Assembly (NCBI RefSeq): GCF_016545825.1
Contig: NC_052622.1
Span: 2,051,001-2,115,000 of the forward strand
Source: Eucalyptus grandis
Lineage: Eukaryota; Streptophyta; Magnoliopsida; Myrtales; Myrtaceae
Reading direction: 5' to 3'
Length of the DNA: 64,000 nucleotides
Part shown: positions 11,326-24,024 of the stretch, one piece after another
Layout: every line of letters starts with the position of its first letter
Position numbering within the stretch: the stretch's first letter is position 1
The notes under the pieces: model-generated
What the model saw: the letters and a program-made list of their open reading frames with translations, nothing else
Told to the model about the DNA's origin: nothing
Database searches by the model: none
Made by a program: the position numbers and the translations under genes

Positions 11326-14300
11326 TTAAAAATAAACTTGTCCATATATCCTTCTATTCCATCCTTTTAGGTCTTGCTATTATCTCAAATGTTACACTCG
11401 TTTTGCCTAACCTTCATCTTGATCATGATGATTGCTAGTATAGAAAAACAATGCAAGTTTCTTCTATTTTGACTTCACCATTTAATGCGGATTAGTTATT
11501 TTTCAACATGACTTTACCCAAATATTTAAGCATATATAAGAGCCAAGTTCGGCATTAACCTCTATCAAGTCAACAAATTTTTAACCGCATTAAGCCATGT
11601 CAGGTAATTGCTAATGGCTTTATCGACATGACAGCAAATTTCGTCACTGAACGAATGAGAGATGACCCAGACGGACTTTTCAAAAAGGACAAGAACTTCT
11701 TTGATAAAAAAAATTAAGGACAATCTTGATCTTTTAAGCTAAAGAATCGGAACGAACAGCCACATTTCACCTTCACAGTCATTATCATTACCACCTATAA
11801 TTATGTCCTCTCTTAGTTGTCCAATTTCCAATCATGACCTGAGCTTCTTGGCAATTCCCACGGTTTGCTTCAGTTGTGCTATCTATGTAGTTTATCCCTT
11901 TAAGAGATGATTGACCCAGCCACCTTCCTTCAACATAAAACTTTTGGAGACGACTTTTGGGTAGCCTGAAAGGCTGCCATTAGTTTATGGATAGGATTGG
12001 AGTGGAGGAGCACGAGATAGATTGTTCTATCTACTTGAATTTGTGGACTTTGCAGTGACCTATTTCAACCCTTGTACCTCTGCATTCTTTTATGAAAATA
12101 GTGTTTTTGTTGTTTAATTCAAAAAAATTTGGTATCAATTTCAAGAAATTGTACAAGAGTCCAGATGATAGGCACGATGGACAAGTTGAAATGTATCATA
12201 CACTATTTTCATCATATATGTTCAACTATTCCTGTGGGAGTTGACTCCTTTGAGAGGAAAGTCAATTAATCTCCTCACAAATCTTTACATGAAATACTAT
12301 CATTCACTAATTTTAGAGCTTTCCTTTTGCAAAATGGACAAAAAATTCATCAGCGTGAGCCATTTCCAAATACATCCATAGTGAAAGTAATGCCCACAAT
12401 CCAACTTTCCAAGCTTCATCTTCATCAGTGGAAGTCATCCTGCAATAGTTTTAGCAAAATACAAATTATAATTTAGTTGCAACATGATTCAACTTCAACA
12501 TTAGGTTCTACCCAAGTCAAGGATTGTTACCATTGCGACCTAAGGTTTGTGGAAATGACTTTTGCACTCAATCCTATGGAAACATCTCCAATTTGTTCTT
12601 CCAGGTAGAGCAATACCTAATGAGAAAACATAGGAGAACTTGATTGGGCTATATGGCTTCCAACTATTAATTCCTGCCGATCAAATTACTTCTGCGGCAA
12701 CTAGAATGTTGGGATGGCAATCAGAAGGGAGAGGCAAGCTATAGTTTGTCCCAAGATATGGTCTTCGTCTCTATGGGCCATTGTTCACAGGAGAATGCAT
12801 GAAGTATGCTCTGTAAGATGTAATATTATTGTATCTTTATGTGCTTATCATGTTTCGTCATAAGAACGACGAGGTTGTATTTATAGTGTTAGACTTGAAA
12901 GCTAAATAAATGTTTGCACTTCTCAATTTGGTTCCTTAATTAACTATGATGATCTCCTTGGAAATCTAATAGATATTTTTCCTTGTAAAGTTGTATTTGA
13001 GACAAAGAGCTTTAAATCTAGATGTGTTTTTACTACCAATTATACGATACATTTCCATATCATTCACGCTCCCAATGTCAATAGATCACTCCATTCTATT
13101 AAACTTTTGATTCTCATTCCTATACTGGATATGAACTATAATAGTCAAGCCAAAATACGATAATATGTGATTATACATAGTTTTTTAGGAATTTTATCAT
13201 ATATATAAAAATCCATATCAAGTAAAAAGGAAATTTCCCATTAAATGGAGATAAGATATTACCTTTTCCTACCTAGCACGGATTTTCATAGACACAATCA
13301 AATTCTTCAAAAGGTCTATGCTATTACATAAACATTATTGGATTTAAGATACCATACACGCTACTCATGACCTTTTTGTGGGATATACAACTAATATTTT
13401 ATCATATATTCTCTTTTGCCAATTCTAGATAGGTTTGCTTTGAAAACAACATACTCACATCAATATAGCTCATAACATATCTTTGTGCATTCATTTTTCT
13501 TCACCCAAGCTAATTGGGTAAGTTCTAAATTCTATCCATTTTCCAAATTATCTATATAAACTTATATGATTATATATTAATTATTTTACTAATCAAGTGC
13601 TAGCCCAATCTGGTAATTAACTATTTTAAGGGAACTTGAATTCCATTTTTGAATTTTCCTGTTGTTGTCATTTATTTAATTATTACATTACAATTCTTTC
13701 CTTTACACCTTTGTCACGTTCCAAAGAGTTAAACAACGATATAATAATTAGGAAATACAGTTTTGTAGAGTTGATTTTTCCCCCCCCAAAATCCTTTTGA
13801 CTAGTAATTGAATTTGGCATTTGGTAACATGTTACCCATCTCTACCTCTCTTTGGATATATGTATACGTGTGCGCATTAGTTTCTCTACTATAAATAATT
13901 TTTGGAATTGGAATTAAGAGATTTTCGTATCTATAAGCACCTTTGTACCTTCAAAGACCCTTGAAAAAACAGTTTTGTTGTTTGGTAACATAATCTCAAA
14001 TGCCCTTAGGCAAATGGTCAAAGCAAGGCTATATCCGCTAAGTCCAATGATAAACTCCACATGAGACCCTACCACGCCAAGGCACCCCCTTAGCCTCTGT
14101 CTTCTACCTTCTATGTCACCCATTGCTCACAACTCGAGTCTACAAGCCCGCCTCCGCCCAGAGTTGACAACGGCCCTAGACTTCGAAAAGCCACTTGCGG
14201 CTTTCACCGACCCAATCAACCATGTATTGACCTTGGGATCACGCTCGTCATTTTCACCATTTTGTCTTCGTTGACAATAGCGGCGATGAGAAGCAAAGGG

Positions 14301-15569
14301 TGAGTAGAGAGGAAGAAAGGCGACATATGTAGAGATAGAGAGAATGACTCATCGCTAGGTTGAGCTGTGGAGCTAGGGGTAGAGAGAGGGTGTGGCGTTG
14401 TCCTTGGCGGACCGCCTTAGCTTTCATTACAACGTTAGCACTGCATCGCCTTAATAATAATTATCTTACAATGTATTTACCAAACGCCATTTGTTTTCAT
14501 GAAAACCTTTTGAGTTAATATTCTCAGAAAAAATGCAAAGCCTCTTGGCTAAATCTTCCCCAAACGCACCTCAAAAGCCTTTGAGCATCGACAAAGCCAC
14601 CCAACACCGCTGGCGAACATCCTCCTACCACCTCCGGTCACCATCTTCAGCGCCACCACACTTTAGCCCCATTACCCCTCTCTCTTTCTCTCTCTGAGAT
14701 CGCAAACGTCATGGGTACCTTGATTCAAGGTCCCCAACAGTCATCCTCTTCGAACAAAGGGAGATGAGTGGGGGCTCAGCATTGTCGCTAATGAAGGCAA
14801 TTGGCAACAAGAGGAGCACAGCCTAGGGTGGGGGCGGCTAGTACGATAATGATGGTGGTGCAGGAGAGTGAAGACTAATGCTACCGATGGTGGTTGACGG
14901 TTAGGGATTATTCTAGTGGGGAGATTTTTTGGGTGGTTGGAGAACATAGACTTACAGTAAAAGTGTTTTCTTCTTTAAAGGAAACTGATCATTTGTGCAA
15001 GTAATTTTTAGTATTAAGTCGAATTTTGTATCTAATATGAAAACTTAGAATGTGAAGTCTTGATATTAGAAATTGAGGTGATAAATTGATATTAAGATGA
15101 AAAATGAACATGATTTTTCTTCATTTTAGGCTAAAAATGTTGGCTAAAGGAGTTCCTTATTTCTTTCCACAAGACTGATAAAAGTGAAAGGACATAATAA
15201 GCCCATCGGTACAAGTCCAGTATGTAATCTTGGAGATAAACCTATCCACGTATCCTTCCATTCGATCCTTTCAAGTCTTGATATCATCTCAGCAATTACA
15301 CGTGTTTCACTCAATCTTCATCTTAATCCTGATGATTGCACGTACAAAAAAACCAATGCTAGCTTTTTCTATTTTGACTTCTCTATTTAATGCAGATTGG
15401 TTATACGTTAGCACGAGTTTACCCTTATATTTACGCATATATAAGAGCTAAGTTCAGCCTTACCCCCTATTAAGTCAATAAATTTTTCACCGCATTAAAT
15501 CATGTCAGCAAATTTCTAGTGGCATATCACCATGACAGCAAATTTCGTCACTAAATCGATGAGAGATAG
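11326..15569 (+). repeat. Segmental duplication unit B
   Basis: Second direct copy of the 4 kb unit, aligning nearly end to end with unit C (18605-22350). It includes the RING-H2 relic (12290-12616), a run of simple sequence near 13600-13800 and the CTCTCT-rich tail near 14680. It lacks the 756 bp insertion found in unit C: the empty site reads GAAAATAGTG at about 12095-12103. It also lacks the 450 bp insertion of unit A (empty site near 14721). The 3' part 14940-15569 repeats the block at 9160-9430 plus 11326-11700, so unit boundaries are offset from the gene relic. Confidence 0.75.
12290..12616 (-). pseudogene. RING-H2 E3 ubiquitin ligase relic, copy B
   Basis: Minus-strand remnant of a RING-H2 ubiquitin ligase. 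Exon 12540-12616 follows a TTAG acceptor and reads LLYLEEQIGDVSIGLSAK, like the helix before the RING in MBR/BIG BROTHER-type plant E3 ligases. Downstream (12437 to 12290), KLDCGHYFHYGCIWKWL gives the Cys, His, His and Cys ligands of the second half of a RING-H2 domain. The last CPxC pair is destroyed by an extra T near 12346, and the first CxxC pair is not found. A 1 nt frameshift after TDEDE is shared with copy C. Not functional. Confidence 0.75.
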
Positions 15570-18500
15570 TGACATCCTAAATTTTCAGTTCTATTTTCAA
15601 TTGAATGAATCGGGCTTTTCATCAACGCGCCTATAGTTCTATTCTCTGAGCTAATCACTCATGAGATAACTAGTCTATCTGAGGAAGCCATTAAGGAATT
15701 TGAACACAATAGACTTGAGAATTCGACCAGAAATTGACCGCTCAACCATGCTAATATGGTAGGGTCATTACAGCATTGTCAAAATCGTTTAGAGACCGGA
15801 GATAAGTCGATTCGATAGAGGTATGTGATTAGTGTGTGGGTGATTCCACCTAATTGCAAAATTTTTATCGAACATCACTAGATCGATTTTTCTATCATTT
15901 TTATACCCTGTGTCCATATTTGAAATCTCAAGATTTTCACGACAACCGAGAGTTGCCAATGTGTCGAAGATGTACAATGTGGCTTGAAAATGATTGACCA
16001 CGAGTCAATTGCGTAAAAAATTCCTAAAAGCTACCCGGTAGGCTAGGTCACACTAAAATCATGCAAAATTGAAATTAACAGCGAATTTGAACCTGATTTG
16101 TTCTATCATGTTACGATTTATTTTAGGACTTTTGACTCATCCTCCGAAGATTTTTTTGCAAATCGAGATTTTTGGTGAAAATTCAATATAGGACCGTTTT
16201 TTATCGGAAAAATCAGATAACCATTTTTTATCGCGTTTTTGGGATGTGAGTTGGTTCTATTGACAAGGAAAAATTTCAATTTAGTCGAGGACACCTTGGT
16301 GGAATCTATAGGGACCGAATTAAATCCAATTAAAAATAAATTTGGTTCAATTTGGGGAAAATGGCACCAAATTCGTAGGTCATGGTCCCCCTCAACATTT
16401 GAACCATTTGGCAAGTGTATTGGGGAATTTTGGAGTGGATAAGGGCTATTGGTCATGGCTGAGGAGGTGGGACATGTTGGATGAGCTCAAAGGAGACAAG
16501 TATGTCTTCTAGAAGGGTTGGTGGCCCCTTCTCTTCAGCAACTGGCTTCATCCTCTTTAGCAGACCACCTTTCTCCATTAGAAGTGTTTTTGAGCTCCAA
16601 AAATTGTAGATAAGCCAACGAAGTTTCCCCCCTAGCCCGTCGCAAGTCCCTCGAGCCGCCGAAGCCACCACACATCACTCGTCCACCTGCTTGCCGCGCG
16701 TGTCACTCCGCCCCTATCGTGCCCAGCTGCTCGTTTGGCCTCTAGCTTGCTGTCCCGCGAGCCTAACTCGTGTTTGAGCCTCCTCTGCTATCACTTTGGT
16801 TGTTGTCGTCCTTGTCCCACTACCGGAAACCTCTGCTTGCCTGCCTAGCCGCTCACCTGGCCTATTTTGGCCTCAACCGTCGCCTGTAGCAGCTCCGTCC
16901 AACAGCAAGCAGAACCAAGCAGCCCAGCTCAATTGTGAGCTTCAAGGCTTGTTTCGGACCTTTTCCGAGCTCCACTTGGCTTCGCCGCCAAGAGGTTTGT
17001 CGCCCGTCTCCACTACACCATCGCCGTGAACTCATTGGATCACAAAACCGGTGAGTTTACTTGCTAAACTCTACTTATTTAGTTAATTATGCTTAAGGGA
17101 TGATTAGTGTATGCTAATTAAGGTTTATGTGGTTAGTTAGAATGGATTGATGATTTAATTATTCATTTATGCATATTAGGTGGTTAGATTAGATAAATTA
17201 AGGGTTGTACTATTTATCTAGATAGGTTCGAAAATTTTCCTAGCCCATTCGAGTAGTTAATCAAGCATTTCCGGCCTAAGTTGTTAATTATTGCATTTAA
17301 ATTGAATTATATAATTAATTTTAGTAATTATTTAATTATTGATATTTTCTGAAAATTATATCGGGATAGGAATTTCGTCTTTGGTTGCAATGGTATGGTT
17401 AATTTTTGCAATTGAGTGTTAAATTGTGCAAATTGAGTGGTGATTGTAATTTTGAATATTTAATTCAAAATTTAGAAATTTTGGTAATCGTTTAGAAATC
17501 ATTGGGTGTGGGGTTTAGACGCTGAAAATGATTTTAAATACTATATCAAAAAGTGGGATTTAAAAAGGAATTGTATCAGTTTTTCGGGTTCAATTTGACC
17601 GTGTACCAACACATGACTATTTTACCGTGTACTTTTAATACGAAGAAAATAGACCAGGTTCACCATTTTAATTGAGACATTCGAGCGCAATGCATGGTGT
17701 CCTGGGTCGAGATTGAATGGTCGTGTGTTGGTTAAGAGAACCCGTCCTGAGCTGTTGAGCTGAACGTGCCCCTATATGGGATGCCCTACTAATGGATGTC
17801 AATCGCAGTAGATTCTGGACTGAAGCTCCTTTATGGAATGCCGTCGACATATTGACGTTGTCGTGCTCGATGGGACGAGACGATGCCTGGCTACGCCAGA
17901 AGACTGCTGAACTTCAAGTAGGCCGTGCCCATGTGTGGCCGTGATCAATAATTGGAATGCATGCTGAGTGAGATTAACACGTCGGATTATAGGGCAAAAT
18001 TATGTGGTACGGAATGGGACGTGTCATAATGATTTGGCCTTATAATCAAGACCCCTTGTGTGTTGAGATGAAAGTGTTGGCGTTCCAATTGTTTGAGCAT
18101 GAATATTGTTATGTCTGTGTTATGAACTGTGCTGACATGTAGGAAGAATGTAAAATAAGGTAAGTTTCTGTGATTATGTGGCTGAGTGGTTAGGACGCCC
18201 GTACGCATATTACCCTCATAATCAGGGTTTAGAGCATGAACTCGTTGAGATTTATATATCACCCCGTCATAGGCTTTAACTTTTCAAGGCCATAGGATGG
18301 AGGACTTGGAGTCGAGCTGAGGGGATCTAAAGTGTAGATCGGTTAGGACAGCTTTTTTTTTAGAACTAGTCTTTTGTAGGCTTTTGGTTATTGACTTATG
18401 TATATGATTGAGTGTGTATATAAAATTATGTTTTGGCTGTGAATATGTTTTCCTGCTTTTCTATCCCATGCTATTGATGTTAGGGGATTAGAAATCCGCT

Positions 18501-18604
18501 TCCGCATATGCAATAAAATGAATGGGTCAGCAACGCGTCTTGGGAAGTCGCAAGTTTATCGACCACCGAGGGATGGGCACGCGCTCAAGGATTGGGGCGT
18601 GACA
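15570..18604 (+). mobile_element. Solo LTR of a gypsy-like element (LTR family G), copy 1
   Basis: Starts TGACATCCTAAATTTTCAG and ends GGGGCGTGACA, the same termini as the copy at 43841-46920 and, reversed, at 27155. About 3.03 kb. It interrupts the B/C boundary: the flanks GAGAGATAG and TTTCTAAAAGC correspond to about 11668-11690 in unit B. No internal domain is attached, so it is a solo LTR. A 5 bp target duplication is not evident. A GC-rich part (16640-17030) has open frames without motifs and probably represents the transcribed R/U5 part. Assigned to Ty3/gypsy because a reversed copy abuts a gypsy integrase at 31412. Confidence 0.8.
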
Positions 18605-19024
18605 TTTCTAAAAGCAAAAGAACAGTTTAAAAAAAATTAAGGATAGTTATGATTTTTTAAGCTAAAGAATTGGAATGAACAACCATATTTCACCTTCACT
18701 GTAATTATTATTACTGCCTATAATTGTGTCTAATCTCTTAGTTGTCCAATTTCTAATCATGATCTGAGCTTCTTGGCAATACCCATAGTTTGCTTCAATT
18801 GCGCTATTTGTTTAGTTTATCCGTTTAAGAGATGATTGACCCAATCACCTTCCTTCAACTTAAAATTTTTAAGACAACTTTTGAGTAGCTCGGAAGGCTA
18901 CCATTAGTTTATGGACAGGATTGGAGTGGAGGAGCACGAGATAGATTGTTATGTCTACTTGAAGTTGTGGATTTTGCAGTGACCTATTTGTACCCTTGTA
19001 GCTCTGCCTTCTTTTATAAAAATA

Positions 19025-19780
19025 TGCTGCGTTTGGCAATCGGGAGAAAATTCAAGATATGATATAATTTATCCCATCCTACATTTGGTACTCACTCAAG
19101 ATAGGATAAAGTCTAATATAAATGGGATGTAGGCGGGATAAATTTATCCCATGGATGAAGTGGGATAAGGGTAAATAAGATTTCTAATATTCATAATAGA
19201 AAAGTTATTTTTCTTGAATAACAAACTTATTAAATTAACACAATTGAAATTGTATTTCAATATAAATAATATTTGAATTCTAATTTAAGAAATTAAAAAT
19301 TAAAAATCAAAAGTAAAAATTTATTTTTAATTAATCTTATTTTAATTTATATATTCAACTTTAATTCTATTTTATAATAAGCATTCAATCTATAAATTAA
19401 ATATTTATATTTATTTGATATTTTAGGTATGTTAATACAGTTTACTATTTGATAAAATTTTATTAAAGAATGATGAAAGGGGAAAAAAGAAATAGTAAAG
19501 AAAATAATATAAAAAGAGGAAAAATAAAATAAAAATAAATTAAAGAATTGTGTTACGAGAGATTTCACCATCTCCATTTATGAACATTTAGGCTCATTTA
19601 CAATGATATGCTATTTATATAAATAAATAAATAAAAATGTACATGATATGATGTGAATATATCCGACTTTAATACTGTAACTTACCAAATAATTAACGAT
19701 ATATAAAAAAATCCCAAAATTTCATATACTATCATATCTACTCCTATCTTGATTAGAAATCCGGACGACCAAATGTAACC
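19025..19780. mobile_element. TIR element T-2 (same family as T-1), 3 bp ATA target duplication
   Basis: Left end TGCTGCGTTTGGCAATC; right end reversed GGTTACATTTGGTCGTCC. ATA on both sides (19022-19024 and 19781-19783), while unit B has a single ATA at 12098-12100, so insertion occurred after the B/C duplication or was lost cleanly from B. The body shares 'aatagaaaagttatttttct' with T-1. 756 bp, AT-rich, no coding capacity. Confidence 0.8.
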
Positions 19781-19964
19781 ATAGTGTTTTCGTTGTTTAA
19801 TTTGAAATACATTGGCGTTAATTACAAGAAGCGGTACGAGAGTCGAGATGATAGGCATGAAAGACGACGAAATGCATCATACATTATTTTCATCATATAT
19901 GTTCAACTATGCTTGTGGGAGTTGACTCCTTTGTGAGGAATGTCAATCAATCTCCTCACAAATC

Positions 19965-20297
19965 TTAACATGAATCACTATCATTCACTAATTTTATAGC
20001 TTTCCTTTTGCAAAATGGACAACAATTCGTTAGCATGAGCCATTTCCAAATGCAGCCATAGTGAAAGTAATGCCCACAATCCAACTTTCCAAGCTTCATC
20101 TTCATCGGTGGAAGTGAACCTACAATAGTTTTAGCAAAATACAAAGTACAATTTAGTTACAACATGATTCAACTTCAACATTAGATTCTGCCGAAGTCAA
20201 AGAATTGTTACCATTGTGACCTAAGTTTTGTGGAAATGACTTCTGCACTCAATCCTATGGAAACATCTCCAACTTGTTCTTCAAGGTAGAGCAGTTC
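19965..20297 (-). pseudogene. RING-H2 E3 ubiquitin ligase relic, copy C (best preserved)
   Basis: The exon at 20221-20297 reads ELLYLEEQVGDVSIGLSA after a CATTAG acceptor and ends in AG before GT. A second exon follows a TTGTAG acceptor at 20119 and reads FTSTDEDEA, then (after a 1 nt shift) GKLDCGHYFHYGCIWKWL, NCCPFCKRKAIKL and a stop near 19965. The CGHxFHxxC and CPFC motifs hold zinc ligands of a RING-H2 domain, which in this family recruits E2 enzymes. The first zinc pair (CxxC) is missing between the exons and the upstream N-terminal part was not found. The family resemblance is to MBR/BIG BROTHER-like E3s. Confidence 0.8.
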
Positions 20298-22300
20298 CTA
20301 ATGAGAAAACATAGGTGAACTCGATTGGGTTATATGGCTTCCAACTGTTAATTCCCACAGATCAAATTACTTCTGCGGCAACTGGAATGTTGGGATGACA
20401 ATCAGAAGGGAGAGGCAAGCTACAGTTTGTCCCAAGATATGGTCTTCGTCTCTATAGGCCATTGTTCAAAAGAGAATGCATGAGGTAAGCTATGTAAGAT
20501 GTAATATTATTGTATCTTATGTTTCGTCATAGGAATGGTGAGGTTGTACTTATAGTATTAGACTTGAAAGCTAAATAAATTTTTGCATATTCTCAATTTG
20601 GTTCCTTAGTTAACTATGATAATCTCCTTGGAAATCGAGTAGATATATTTCCTCATAAAGGAATATTTGAGATAGAGAGCTTTAAATCAAGAAGGATTTT
20701 TACTACCAATTATGTGATGCATTTCCATATGATTCATGCTCCTAATGTCAATGGATCACTACATCCTATTAAACTTTTGATTCTCATTCCTATACCAGAT
20801 ATGAACTTTAATAGTCGAGCCAAATTACGATAAAACGTGATCATACATAACTTTTTAGAAATTTTATCATATATAAAAATCCGTGTCAAGCAAAAAGGAA
20901 ATTTCCCATTAAATGGAGATAAGATATTACATTTTCCTACGTAACACGGATTCTCATAGACACAATGAAATTCTTCAAAAGGTCTATGCTATTACATCCA
21001 CATTTTTGGATTTAAGATACCATACACATTACTTATAACCTTTACGTGGGAAATACAATTGATATTCTAGCATATATTCTCTTTGCCAATTCTAAATAGA
21101 TCTGCTTTGAAAATAACTTACTCACAGCAATACAGCTTACAACATATCTTCGTGCATACATTTTTCTTCATCAAGGCTAACTGGGTAAGTTCTGTATTTT
21201 ATCCATTTTCCAAATTATCTATATAAACTTATATGATTATATATTAGTTATATGACTAATCGAGTGCTAGCTGAATCTGGTTATGAACTATTTTAGAATT
21301 CCATTTTTGGATTTTCCTTTTGTTGTCATTTATTTAATTATTGCATTAGAATTCTTTCCTTAACACCTTTGTCACATTTTAAAGAGTAAAACAACAATAT
21401 AATAATTAGGAAATATCGTTTTGCAGAGTTGTTTTTCTTTTTTCCATAATCCTTTTGAATATTAATTGAATTTGGCATCTAGTAACATGTTACCCATCTC
21501 TCTCTTTGGAAATATATATGTGTGTGTGCGTTAGTTTCTCTACTATAAATAAGTTTTTGAATTGGAATTAAGAGAAGTTCGTATCTATAAACACCCTCTG
21601 GACCTTGAAAGACCATTGAAAAAACAGTTTCGGTGTTTGGTAACGTAATCTCAAATGTCCTTGGGCAAATGGTCAAAGCAAGGCTCTATCCGCCAAGTCC
21701 AATGATAAACTCCACATGAGACTTTGCCACGCTAACGAGCCCCCTTAGCCTATGTCTTCTATCTCCTGCGTCACCCATTGCTCACGGCTCGAGTCTGCGG
21801 GCTCACCCCCGCCCAAAGTTGACGATGGGCCTGGACTTTGAAAAGCCACTTACGGCTTTCACAGATCCAATCAACCATGTATCCACCTTGGGATCACGCT
21901 CGTCATTTTCACAGTTTTGTCTTCATTGGCAGCGGCGATGAGAAGCAAAGGGTGAGTAGAGAGGAAGAAAGACGACAGATGTAGACATGAAAAGATCGAC
22001 TCATCGTTGCGTTGAGCTGTTGAGCTAGGGAAAGAGAGAGGGTGATAGTACGCAGTGCTGCAGTCCTTGGTGGACCGCCTAAACTTTCACTACGACATCA
22101 GCACTGCGTACCAAGCACTATCTATTTTCGTGAAAACCTTTTGAGTAAATGTCCTCTGTAAAAATACAAAGCCTTTGGCCTAAATCCGCCCCAAACGCAC
22201 CCCAAAAGCCTTTGAGCATTGACAAAACTACCCAACACCGCTGGCGAACATCATCCTACCTCCTCCGACCCGAATCCTCGGCACCACCACTCCTAGCCCC

Positions 22301-22303
<3 letters not shown>

Positions 22304-22356
<53 letters not shown>
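22304..22356. repeat. (CT)n microsatellite
   Basis: About 53 bases of uninterrupted CT repeat at the right edge of unit C. Units A and B have shorter CT-rich stretches at the equivalent places (near 8591 and 14680), so the array expanded in this copy. A candidate polymorphic marker. Confidence 0.95.
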
Positions 22357-22360
<4 letters not shown>

Positions 22361-22740
22361 GCGCATGCATGCTTGATCAACGGTCGCCCATGGCTAGCAT
22401 CTTTAATAATTATTGCTCTAGTTAATCCCTAAGTACAGAAGTCCGAAAACACATGATACAAGGATAATCTAAAGTCTTTTCATCACGTATCCCTTAATTT
22501 AGAATCATGAATAGATCTTGAAGAAATCTTATTGATGTTCCCTTTGTATGTGCGTGTGCATGCGTTCGATGAAAGGTCACCTAAGGCAAGCTTCTTTATC
22601 AATTGTTGTTCAAGTTACTCCCTTATTACAGAAGTCAAAAAGCACATGATCTAAGGATAATCTTAGGTTTTGTCATCACCTGCCCCTTAAATCAGAATCA
22701 TGAACTAGATCTTCTTGGAGAAAATCTTGTTGATGTTCCC
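22352..22740 (+). repeat. Tandem duplication of about 190 bp
   Basis: Bases 22352-22540 and 22543-22740 share, in order, 'tgtatg.gc..tgcatgc', 'tacagaagtc..aa..cacatgat', 'ggataatct' and 'tcatgaa.tagatctt'. The paralog at 35857-36050 has only one copy, so the second arose locally. Confidence 0.75.
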
Positions 22741-24024
22741 CCCCACCATTAGGACACTTCAATTTGTAAGACCATTCTTTGATGGATAATGTATCATAGA
22801 AAATCTTGCAACACCCAAATAAAATCTCCTGTGTATCTTCTTGATGGTTACCTAATTGTGACCTTGATCGATTCAACCCAAGATCGTTAGCAGATTTTCA
22901 CGAATAATTTATTTTTTCTACGATGAATAATTTATACAACGGTTGAATAGTCTACTGTATTGATGGAAGAATCTGGGGCTCTCGTCAAGGAGTCTTCGGA
23001 GAACCTATAAAGTTATAAACCCAGGTCGCACGATGTTGCCAAACGTTTTTGATTCGCAATCGAAAAGTAAAAGTCGTGAATTTACAAGAGAAGGACGGGC
23101 ATTTATTGAACAAATCCCATGCAGTCTCCTTGCGTATCTTTGATCTTTGACGAGAATCCATAATGACAAATACAGCGATGACCTTCTCGAATTCGACGTA
23201 ATTTTCCTAACCAAACCTCAAGATTTGCTCTGCAATCAAAGATCTTCACCCCCATTATCATGCAACTCAACTTCATCCTAGATTTGGGCTATAAATATGA
23301 ACAATCCTCTTCAGAGTGGAAAAGTCTTTAGGCCACTGACATTTTATTTATGGCTGATGCGAAGTTTCAACTTTAGAAGACAAGCCAGTAGTAGTTAGAA
23401 CTTTTCTAAGTACACATAGGGGAACTTGTCCCTTCTAGTTTTTAGGGTTTGGCTTCACTAAAATATTTGAATGACACATTTGGACTAATAAAAATTTATT
23501 AAAAGAATCCAAGATACAATAAAAAAAATTAAGTATCAATAGTATTTTAGGGTTTGGCCATCAGCAAGCCGGTCCATAGATGCAATAGTTGCATGTTAAA
23601 CAATAGAGTTTATTGACTTCATAGGGACTAAGAAGTACTGATATTTTCTAGTAATTTTTGTGTCGTGTTAGACACTCTAACACATGTTTAACGCTCTCCA
23701 ACACTCAAGCCTGGAATTCCAACATATAGTCAACAAAGTGTCAAAAAGTCTAACACATGGTCAATTCTCTTAACACTCTCCAACATTCGAGTCTGGAATT
23801 CCAACATGCGAGTTTTGAATTTTGACACGCACGGGATCAATTTTCAAAATTTTTCATAAATGAAGGGTTAAAATAAAAATATAGAAAAAATAAAATAATA
23901 AAAAAGAAAAATAAGAAAAGAAGAAAAATCTAGACTTTTTTGTTTTTGTTTTTTATTTTTACTCTTACTTCTTGTGACACACAATTCACTCCCCAACTTC
24001 TTTGGTGTAAAATAAGGTTGATAT
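22540..24024 (+). repeat. CKX-flank paralog, left part (no CKX exons)
   Basis: Aligns with 35850-36900, the left flank of the CKX pseudogene: both contain 'gaaaggtcacctaagg', 'ccatgctttgatgga'-like text, 'gatcttga' and 'ttgccaaacgttt', and end in 'tttagggttt'. Frames on the minus strand look open for about 60 codons but are not equally open in the paralog, and no protein family was recognised. The part 23620-23990 replaces the whole CKX interval found in the other copy. Confidence 0.72.

Larger units (their letters stand above)
18605..22350 (+). repeat. Segmental duplication unit C
   Basis: Third copy of the 4 kb unit, collinear with unit B from 'gagcttcttggca' (18765) to the CTCTCT run at 22304-22356, apart from the TIR element at 19025-19780. 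It carries the better preserved RING-H2 relic (19965-20297). At its right end the microsatellite joins directly to a different duplicated block (22352 onward), suggesting the CT run was a recombination point. Confidence 0.78.

Noticed and set aside
22149..22376. 75-codon frame ending in a Leu-Ser run
   Set aside because: It reads through the (CT)n array and has no counterpart in units A and B.
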